Source of the DNA: an uncultured Bacteroidales bacterium
GTDB lineage: Bacteria > Bacteroidota > Bacteroidia > Bacteroidales > UBA932
DNA: 32,330 nt
Direction of reading: 5' to 3'
NCBI GenBank assembly: GCA_946185745.1
Contig: CAMHKQ010000023.1
Coordinates: forward strand, 1 to 32,330
Under the pieces are notes generated by a model. The model searched no databases. It was not told the origin of the DNA and saw only the letters and a list, made by a program, of their open reading frames with translations. Position numbers and translations under genes: made by a program. Positions 23,931-29,998 of this stretch are shown piece by piece (positions within the stretch are counted from its first letter, which is position 1; every line of letters starts with the position of its first letter).

Positions 23931-25110
23931 ACAGGAGAAGCCCCTTCAGATACTCCCCTTCGGGGTGATAGATATTGACTGCGTGGTCGGCAGGCTGGTT
24001 GAGCCTGTCCAGGATACGCACACGGCGGCCGGTCTGCGCCGCGGCGGAGAAAACCGCCTCGAGAAACGCCTGGCGGTCGACCACCTGCGAGCACGAGAAG
24101 GTGAAGACCAGACCTCCGGGGGCTACCGCCCCGATAGCCGCGGCATTCAGCCGCTGATAGGCCCTAAGGGCCTTGTCGAGAGACCCGCGGTGCTTCGCGA
24201 ATGCGGGGGGATCGACAATCATGAGGTCGTATCTGCCGTCTTCGAGCGAACCCAGGTAATCCTTGACGTCGGCGCAGATCTCGGAATGCTCCGAAAAGCC
24301 GTTCAGGTCGAGGTTCCGGGAGGCAAGCTCTATTGCCCTGGCGGAGGAATCGACGCTGTCTACATGCAGCGCCCCGCCGCCGAGGGCATAAACCGAAAAT
24401 CCACCGGTATAGCAGAACAGGTTGAGCACGTTGCGCCCCCTGGAATACCGTTCCACCAGGGCGCGGTTCTCGCGCTGGTCAAGGAAGAAACCGGTCTTCT
24501 GCCCCTGCGCCCAGTCCACTATGAATTTGTGGCCGTTCTCGGAAACCACCTTTTCCCCTTCCTCGTAACCGTCTGATTTATAAATATATCCGTCGACAAG
24601 CTCGAGCCCGGCCTTAAAGGGCGCGGTGCCGCTGCTCTTGTCGTATACCGCTTTGAGTTTCTTGCCGTACACTTCCTGCAGCGCTTCGCAGATCCGCCCC
24701 TTGGCCCTGAACATTCCCACCGAATGCGCCTGAATCACGGCCACGCCGTCATACCAGTCCACAATCAGCCCGGGAAGGCCGTCGCCCTCGCCGTGCACCA
24801 GCCTGTAGCAGTTGGTGCGGCGCGAGACGGTCAGGCCCATGGCCTCCCTGGCCCTGTAGGCCGCGGAAAGGGATTCACGCCAGAAAGAGGGAGATTCCGG
24901 ATCGCCCCCGAAGGAAAGGATACGGACGGCAATGGAGCCTATCTGCCAGTGTCCGCTGGCCAGATACTCACCGGCGGAATCGAATACTCCCACGATGTCG
25001 CCCTCCGACGGCGTTCCGACCACGTTGGCTATCGCCCCGGAAAACACCCAGGGATGGAAACGTCTCACTGACTCGTCCCGGTGCGGTTTAAGGTAGATCT
25101 TTGCTTTCAT
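23920..25110 (-). CDS. RlmI-like class I SAM-dependent 23S rRNA methyltransferase
   Basis: 396 residues. The N-terminal PUA domain (about 1-80: IYLKPHRDESVRRFHPWVFSGAI) binds RNA. The C-terminal Rossmann methyltransferase has SAM motif VLNLFCYTGGFSVYALGGGA with DSVDSSARAIELA, the catalytic region LMIVDPPAFAKHRGSLDKA and the Cys in FTFSCSQVVD. RlmI makes m5C1962 in 23S rRNA in E. coli; the same target is inferred here. Its ATG overlaps the stop of the DEDDy exonuclease (ATGA). Confidence 0.92.
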   Translation of the reverse strand: MKAKIYLKPHRDESVRRFHPWVFSGAIANVVGTPSEGDIVGVFDSAGEYLASGHWQIGSIAVRILSFGGDPESPSFWRESLSAAYRAREAMGLTVSRRTNCYRLVHGEGDGLPGLIVDWYDGVAVIQAHSVGMFRAKGRICEALQEVYGKKLKAVYDKSSGTAPFKAGLELVDGYIYKSDGYEEGEKVVSENGHKFIVDWAQGQKTGFFLDQRENRALVERYSRGRNVLNLFCYTGGFSVYALGGGALHVDSVDSSARAIELASRNLDLNGFSEHSEICADVKDYLGSLEDGRYDLMIVDPPAFAKHRGSLDKALRAYQRLNAAAIGAVAPGGLVFTFSCSQVVDRQAFLEAVFSAAAQTGRRVRILDRLNQPADHAVNIYHPEGEYLKGLLLYVE

Positions 25111-25757
25111 TGACTGTTATCGGATTTGGGGCGCTGCTCGGGAGGAAGTATCTCCTCGGGGCTCAGCGGATGCTTCTCGCTTTCCAGCAGCCTGAGGTAC
25201 ATCTCGCGGCAGATCCAGGCGTCGGTGGCGGCATATTTCTTCTGCGCGTCGCTGAGCCTGTCGGCCTCCCAGTTGCTCAGCTGCTGGGTTTTGGAGATGC
25301 GCACTCCAAGGATTATGGCGGACATCTTCTTGACGCTCTTGTCCCTTATGCCGTATTCCCAGACGCATTTCTGAAGGTCCACGAATCCCCTTTCCTCGAA
25401 CAGCCTCAGGTGCTGGAGGCCGCGGACGTCGTCGTGGCAGGCAGCTCCCACTTTGATGATGTCGGGATTGGAGAGTATGCTGCAGAGTTTCTTGGGCATC
25501 CCGAGCTGCCTCACCCTGAAAAGGAAGGCCTCGTCGGGGCCGGAAAGCTGCAGCAGCGCCACTCCGTTGCCGTGCTGGCCCGGAGTGAAGACAGGCTTGG
25601 ACTCGGTGTCGAAACCGATTATTCTTTGCTTGCGCAGGTATGACAACGCCCTTTCCAGCTCGAGTCCGGGCTGGGTTATGACATGAATCCTGCCTTCGAA
25701 AGCGACGAGGGGCAGGCGTTCGATTTCCTGGGGAGTTATGGCAAGCTGATAGCTCAT
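25107..25757 (-). CDS. DEDDy-type 3'-5' exonuclease (RNase D-like)
   Basis: 216-residue single-domain nuclease. Motif I IIGFDTESKP gives the first Asp and Glu. Motif II lies in IIKVGAACHDDVRGLQHL. Motif III KKYAATDAWICREMY has the Y-x3-D of the DEDDy group. There is no helicase or HRDC domain, so it is smaller than RNase D. It resembles small Bacteroidetes 3'-5' exonucleases acting on RNA or DNA ends. Overlaps of 4 nt (ATGA) on both sides tie it to the lipoprotein gene upstream and the rRNA methyltransferase downstream, hinting at RNA metabolism. Confidence 0.9.
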   Translation of the reverse strand: MSYQLAITPQEIERLPLVAFEGRIHVITQPGLELERALSYLRKQRIIGFDTESKPVFTPGQHGNGVALLQLSGPDEAFLFRVRQLGMPKKLCSILSNPDIIKVGAACHDDVRGLQHLRLFEERGFVDLQKCVWEYGIRDKSVKKMSAIILGVRISKTQQLSNWEADRLSDAQKKYAATDAWICREMYLRLLESEKHPLSPEEILPPEQRPKSDNSQ

Positions 25758-26839
25758 TGGAGGGGATCGCCGTCGTCGTACTGGGTGAGCAGGAAGGAAC
25801 CGTCGGAAGTGGCAACGGTCTTGTACTCGATGGAACGGGGATATGCTATGTCGTGCCTGAACAGGTTATCTTTGCGGAGAATCCTGTAGCACTCGGCATT
25901 TACCGTGCTCAGCACGTCAAGAATCCTGCAACCCGGAGCGATGAGTTTGCCGTAGGACAGGGATTCTTCGTTGGTATCCGTGGTGATGCGCTTGAGCGTA
26001 AGCCTCATGGCGTCGGCGTCGACAGACGAATCGTCCACCAGGATGGCGTCGAACGGGCGGGTTTTGCCTGCCACCAGGCAGCTGTCAAGGAAAGCGAGCA
26101 GCGGGTCGGATGCGGAAGGATCCGGGCTCAGCACGACGCAGTCGGAGCCGGCGGGGCCGTTTTCGGCGACGTACGATGCGTAGCTTCCGGCGGTAAGGCT
26201 GTCCTTTTCGGCGACCACGCCCACGACGGCACCGGTGTTCCGGCCGTCCAGGACATCATCGAGCATGGACCTGAGGGGGTATACGACCGGGAGGTTGCAG
26301 CCCAGGGTGCGGAACAGGGAATCGACGTCGAACTGCCCGTAAGCGGAGGCGCAGGGCGAAGCGAGCACCACGACCTTGGCCTGCGGCTTCGTGGCCACGC
26401 CGTTCTTGTCGAATTCGTTGATATAGCAGAGGGTGTCCATGGCGGCAAGGACGGTACGGACCGTCACCTCCTTGAGGGCCTCTTCCCTGCCCGAATCCGC
26501 GAACCTGCCGTAAGGAGTGTTGGCGAAGTCCAGGATGGTGCAGATAACCTCTCCGGCAAAGTCTGGAAGGCCGTCACCGACGGCGCGTCCGTCCGCATTG
26601 TCGGAACTGTCGCAGCCCTTGAGCGACATCAGAATGGGTTTGCACCTCTCTGGTGCACCGGCCACATAGATGCTTTTTACGGGATCGGCGGCGTCATAGT
26701 CTGCCACAAGCCGGTGTTCCGGACTGTCTGCGTCTGCAAGGACTTCCCTGACAAGATTTATGACCGGCCTCCCTTCGGGCTTGGTCCTGTTGCAGGACAC
26801 CGCCAAAGCGAGAGCCATTAAAAAATATATCCTTTTCAT
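25754..26839 (-). CDS. Lipoprotein with a degenerate glutamate racemase (MurI)-like fold
   Basis: 361 residues, start MKRIYFLMALALAVSCNRTKPEG, a lipoprotein signal peptide with Cys16; a longer frame to 26938 crosses the promoter and is rejected. The body runs parallel to MurI/RacE: GCDSSDNADG (MurI: DSGVGG), LDFANTPYGRF (GDxARxPYG), VVLASPCASAYG (VIACNTATA), NLPVVYPLRSML (PVIGVIEPG), GVVAEKDSLTAGSYASY (GTEGTIKSEAY), DAILVDDSSVDADAM (DTVILGCTHYPLL) and TVATSDGSFLLT (FFATGDTTHI). The second catalytic Cys is missing and the first is shifted, so racemase activity is unlikely. This comparison is from memory. It heads the seven-gene operon. Confidence 0.75.
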   Translation of the reverse strand: MKRIYFLMALALAVSCNRTKPEGRPVINLVREVLADADSPEHRLVADYDAADPVKSIYVAGAPERCKPILMSLKGCDSSDNADGRAVGDGLPDFAGEVICTILDFANTPYGRFADSGREEALKEVTVRTVLAAMDTLCYINEFDKNGVATKPQAKVVVLASPCASAYGQFDVDSLFRTLGCNLPVVYPLRSMLDDVLDGRNTGAVVGVVAEKDSLTAGSYASYVAENGPAGSDCVVLSPDPSASDPLLAFLDSCLVAGKTRPFDAILVDDSSVDADAMRLTLKRITTDTNEESLSYGKLIAPGCRILDVLSTVNAECYRILRKDNLFRHDIAYPRSIEYKTVATSDGSFLLTQYDDGDPLQ

Positions 26840-26844
26840 TACCG

Positions 26845-26852
26845 CAAAGATA
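26845..26852 (-). promoter_or_regulatory. -7 box 5 nt before the lipoprotein start codon
   Basis: The minus strand reads TATCTTTG, an exact -7 consensus, then CGGTA and the ATG at 26839. The lipoprotein start is fixed by its signal peptide, so the transcript must be leaderless or nearly so. This box would drive the whole 26839-19728 gene run. Confidence 0.65.
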
Positions 26853-26863
26853 GGAAAAATCGC

Positions 26864-26871
26864 TATCTTTG
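26864..26871 (+). promoter_or_regulatory. -7 box 8 nt before the aminotransferase start codon
   Basis: TATCTTTG, an exact -7 consensus and the mirror image of the minus-strand box 11 bp away. It is followed by TAAAACAT and ATG at 26880, a start fixed by the conserved aminotransferase N-terminus. A very short or absent leader is implied. Confidence 0.65.
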
Positions 26872-26879
26872 TAAAACAT

Positions 26880-28076
26880 ATGCCACACATTTCCCGTTTG
26901 GCGGATAATCTGCCGCAATCGGCAATCCGCGCTCTCACCCCGTTCGCCGAAAAGGCCGAAGCGGACGGCGTAAAAGTCTATCATCTCAATATCGGCGCTC
27001 CCGACATCAAATCGCCCCAGGTGGTCGTGGATGCCGTACACAGTTACAAGTTCGACCATCTGCCGTATTCCAACTCCCTCGGCACGAGGGAACTCCGCCA
27101 GGGTTTCCTCGACAAGTACTACAACAAACTGGGCCTGAACCTGTCGCTGGAAGACATCCTGGTCACCACCGCAGGCACCGAGGCCCTGGACTTCTTCTTC
27201 CAGATCACCACGAATCCCGGCGAGGAAGTGATAGTCTTCGAGCCCTTCTATGTCAACTACAACTCCATAGCGCTCAAGTACGGCATCAAGCTCGTCCCCA
27301 TCCATACCGACATCCGCGAGGGGTTCAGGCTTCCTCCGGTGGAAGAAATCGAAAAGGCCGTCACGCCCCGCACCAGGGCCGTCCTCATAAGCAATCCGTC
27401 CAATCCTACCGGAACCGTCTTCGACAGGCAGGAACTGCTGGCCATTGCCGGCATCTGCCGCAAATACGACCTTTTCCTCGGCAGCGACGAAGTCTACAGG
27501 GAATTCTGCTACTCCGACAAGCCCATATTCAGCGTGATGGAAATCGAAGATTTCGATCAATACGCCATCATGCTCGATTCCGTTTCCAAGCGATACAACC
27601 TCTGCGGCGCCCGCATCGGCACCATAGTTTCCCGCAACAAAGAGGTGATGAACCTCGGCCTGAGGCTCGCGCAGGCGCGGCTCTGCCCGCCAGTGCTCGC
27701 ACAGGCCGCCACCCTCGCCGCCCTCGACGCCCCCGAATCCTACTTCGAGGAGACCCGCAGCGAATACATCAGGCGCCGCAACTTCACCGTAGCCGCGCTC
27801 AACCGCATCCCCGGTGTCTTCAGCCCCATGCCCAACGGCGCGTTCTACACGATCGCCGAGCTGCCGGTAGAGAGCGCCGCCGATTTCTGCAGGTGGCTGC
27901 TCACCGACTTCCGTCTCGACAACCAGACTGTCATGCTCACCCCCGCCGCCAGCTTCTACGGCACAAAGGGCCAGGGCCTCAATCAGGTCCGCGTGGCATA
28001 TGTTTTGGAAGTTCCGGAGCTCGAAAAGGCAATGGCAGTTCTGGAAAACGCACTCAAGAAATACAACGACAAATAA
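26880..28076 (+). CDS. Class I/II PLP-dependent aminotransferase (aspartate aminotransferase-like)
   Basis: Fold-type I aminotransferase, 398 residues, swapping amino groups between an amino acid (probably aspartate, aromatic or similar) and a 2-oxo acid. Start MPHISRLADNLPQSAIRAL is the usual N-terminus for this subgroup. Landmarks: LNIGAPD, YSNSLGTRELR, VTTAGTEALDFFF, ISNPSNPTGTVF, GSDEVYREF and the Schiff-base lysine K237 in DSVSKRYNLCGARIG. The PLP-phosphate Arg is in the last motif. Substrate cannot be told from sequence. It leads a plus-strand unit with the C1B peptidase (6 nt later) and PssA. Confidence 0.93.
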   Translation: MPHISRLADNLPQSAIRALTPFAEKAEADGVKVYHLNIGAPDIKSPQVVVDAVHSYKFDHLPYSNSLGTRELRQGFLDKYYNKLGLNLSLEDILVTTAGTEALDFFFQITTNPGEEVIVFEPFYVNYNSIALKYGIKLVPIHTDIREGFRLPPVEEIEKAVTPRTRAVLISNPSNPTGTVFDRQELLAIAGICRKYDLFLGSDEVYREFCYSDKPIFSVMEIEDFDQYAIMLDSVSKRYNLCGARIGTIVSRNKEVMNLGLRLAQARLCPPVLAQAATLAALDAPESYFEETRSEYIRRRNFTVAALNRIPGVFSPMPNGAFYTIAELPVESAADFCRWLLTDFRLDNQTVMLTPAASFYGTKGQGLNQVRVAYVLEVPELEKAMAVLENALKKYNDK

Positions 28077-28082
28077 CAGCAT

Positions 28083-29273
28083 ATGAAAAAAGCATTGATC
28101 ATTTCCGCACTCGCGCTCCTTTCGCTGAGCGCCTATGCACAGAGGAACGATATAAAGTTCCCAGATTACGAGTTCACTACAATTAAGGCCAACCCCATCA
28201 CCAGCGTCAAGAACCAGTACCGCAGCGGCACCTGCTGGTGTTTCTCCACCCTCGGATTCCTGGAGTCCGAGGCCATCCGCATCTGCGGCATCAAAGACCC
28301 CGCCAAGTATCCCGACTTCTCCGATATGTTCGTGGTGCACAAGTCATATTCCGACAGGGCCGACAAATATGTCCGCCTCGACGGCAACCTCACCTTCGCC
28401 GCCGGAAGCGAGGCCGATGACGTGCTCGACGTAGTCCGCGACTACGGTCTGGTGCCCCAGAGTGCATACAGCGGCTTCAATTACGGCACCGAACTCCCCG
28501 AGCAGAGCGAGCTCGACGCAGTGCTCAAGGCCTATGTGCAGGCCGTGGCCAAGAATCCCAACCGCAACAGGCTCACCACCGCATGGAAGAGGGGCTTCGA
28601 CGGTATCCTGAACGCCTACCTCGGCGAGATTCCAGAGGAGTTCACTGTCGACGGCCGCAAATACGACGCCAAGAGCTACCGCGACGCCATGAAGATCAAC
28701 CCCGACAACTACGTCACCCTCACTTCCTACACCCACCATCCCTTCTACACCGCGTTCGCCATCGAAGTGTGCGACAACTGGCGCTGGGACAAGGCTTGGA
28801 ACGTGCCCATCGACGAGCTCATGAACATCCTCGACGCCGCCCTGAACAACGGCTATACCGCCGCCTGGGGCGCTGACGTGAGCGATCCCGGATTCACCCG
28901 CGACGGCCTTGCAATCCTGGTCGACACCGAGGCCGCCAACGCAGCCAGCACCGACATCGACAGGCTCCTCGGCAAGAGCGACGAGAAGCAGGAAATCCCC
29001 GCTCCCAAGGAGAAGGTTGCAACCCAGGAAAGCCGTCAGATCGGCTTCGACAACAAGACCATCACCGACGACCACGGCATGCAGATCTTCGGCATCGCCC
29101 GCGACCAGTTCGGCAACAAATACTACATGGTCAAGAACTCATGGGGCGAGACCGGCAAGTACAAGGGCATATGGTACGCCACCGAGGCCTATGTCCGCAA
29201 CCAGACCCTCGACCTCGTGTTCCACAAGGACGCCCTTCCCAAGGACCTCAAGAACAAGATAGGGGTCAAGTAG
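28083..29273 (+). CDS. Secreted C1B cysteine peptidase (bleomycin hydrolase / aminopeptidase C-like)
   Basis: Papain-superfamily peptidase, 396 residues, with signal peptide MKKALIISALALLSLSAYAQ, so it acts in the periplasm or outside rather than in the cytosol like PepC. The catalytic Cys is C51 in RSGTCWCFSTLGFLESE; H331 is in TDDHGMQI and N352 in KNSWGETG. The region GFNYGTELPEQSELDAVLKAYVQAV and TSYTHHPFYTAFAIEVCDNW is typical of the C1B family. Residues about 295-325 are Lys/Glu-rich (KSDEKQEIPAPKEKVATQES) and look like a flexible loop. Likely trims peptides for uptake, in keeping with the aminotransferase next to it. Confidence 0.93.
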   Translation: MKKALIISALALLSLSAYAQRNDIKFPDYEFTTIKANPITSVKNQYRSGTCWCFSTLGFLESEAIRICGIKDPAKYPDFSDMFVVHKSYSDRADKYVRLDGNLTFAAGSEADDVLDVVRDYGLVPQSAYSGFNYGTELPEQSELDAVLKAYVQAVAKNPNRNRLTTAWKRGFDGILNAYLGEIPEEFTVDGRKYDAKSYRDAMKINPDNYVTLTSYTHHPFYTAFAIEVCDNWRWDKAWNVPIDELMNILDAALNNGYTAAWGADVSDPGFTRDGLAILVDTEAANAASTDIDRLLGKSDEKQEIPAPKEKVATQESRQIGFDNKTITDDHGMQIFGIARDQFGNKYYMVKNSWGETGKYKGIWYATEAYVRNQTLDLVFHKDALPKDLKNKIGVK

Positions 29274-29995
29274 TGTCGCTGCGAGCCCACATACCTAACG
29301 CAATCACCTCCCTCAACCTCCTCTGCGGGGTTGTGGGAGTTGTCTTTGCGTTACGCGGCAGTACGGACCTCGCCTTCTTCCTCATGCTTGCGGCCGGGCT
29401 GTTCGATTTCTGCGACGGCCTCGCCGCCCGCCTGCTGGACGCGCACTCCCCCATCGGGGGCGAACTCGATTCCATGGCGGACATGGTTAGTTTCGGCGTC
29501 CTGCCTTCCGTAATGTTATATACCTGCATGGAAGAGCTCGGGTGCGCCGCCCCGCTTTGTTTCATTCCGCTTCTGCTGGCCGTATTCAGCGGTATCCGGC
29601 TTGCAAAATTCAATGTTGACGAGCGCCAGCACGATTCTTTCCTGGGGCTTCCGACGCCATCGTCGGCCATCATCTGCGGCTCCCTGGCCGTATTCTGTCA
29701 CGCCTGCCCAGAAAGCTGGCTCGCCCGCATTTGCAGCTTCTGGTTCGTCATACCGCTGCTTACCGTCATATTGTGCGCCCTGCTCGTCAGCGAAGTGCCG
29801 ATGTTCTCCTTCAAGACAGGCCGCTCCGGAGGCGACGGAATTCAGGGCATGAAGCGTACCGCCTTTCTCTGCATCTCGGTACTTATCGTTATTACAGTCC
29901 TCGTCCTCGGGCTGCACTGGAGCATCGTCCCGCTCGGTGTCTTTTTAAGCTATGTAATTGAAAATCTGCTGTTTGCGCTATTTCATATAGCGTAA
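29273..29995 (+). CDS. pssA: CDP-diacylglycerol--serine O-phosphatidyltransferase
   Basis: Integral membrane enzyme making phosphatidylserine, the precursor of phosphatidylethanolamine, 240 residues. The CDP-alcohol phosphatidyltransferase motif D-G-x2-A-R-x8-G-x3-D-x3-D is complete (D48, G49, A52, R53, G62, D66, D70). About six to eight hydrophobic helices follow, and GIRLAKFNVDERQ and FLGLPTPSSAI are typical of PssA. I use GTG at 29273, which shares its first base with the TAG stop of the peptidase gene; there is no ATG nearby and the protein then begins MSLRAHIPNAITSLNLLCG, the correct family N-terminus. Overlapping stop/start indicates coupling. Confidence 0.92.
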   Translation: MSLRAHIPNAITSLNLLCGVVGVVFALRGSTDLAFFLMLAAGLFDFCDGLAARLLDAHSPIGGELDSMADMVSFGVLPSVMLYTCMEELGCAAPLCFIPLLLAVFSGIRLAKFNVDERQHDSFLGLPTPSSAIICGSLAVFCHACPESWLARICSFWFVIPLLTVILCALLVSEVPMFSFKTGRSGGDGIQGMKRTAFLCISVLIVITVLVLGLHWSIVPLGVFLSYVIENLLFALFHIA

Positions 29996-29998
29996 ACA

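Noticed and set aside
25107..25757. Defence nuclease or part of an anti-phage system
   Set aside because: The DEDDy exonuclease, HD hydrolase and MurI-like protein do not assemble into any defence layout I recognise; the neighbours are RNA-modification and transport genes.
26694..28340. Minus-strand open frame of 548 codons across the aminotransferase
   Set aside because: Low-complexity antisense translation of a well-supported aminotransferase, crossing both divergent promoters.
29141..29272. Earlier start for PssA
   Set aside because: That stretch is the alternate frame of the C1B peptidase; the family N-terminus matches the GTG start at 29273.
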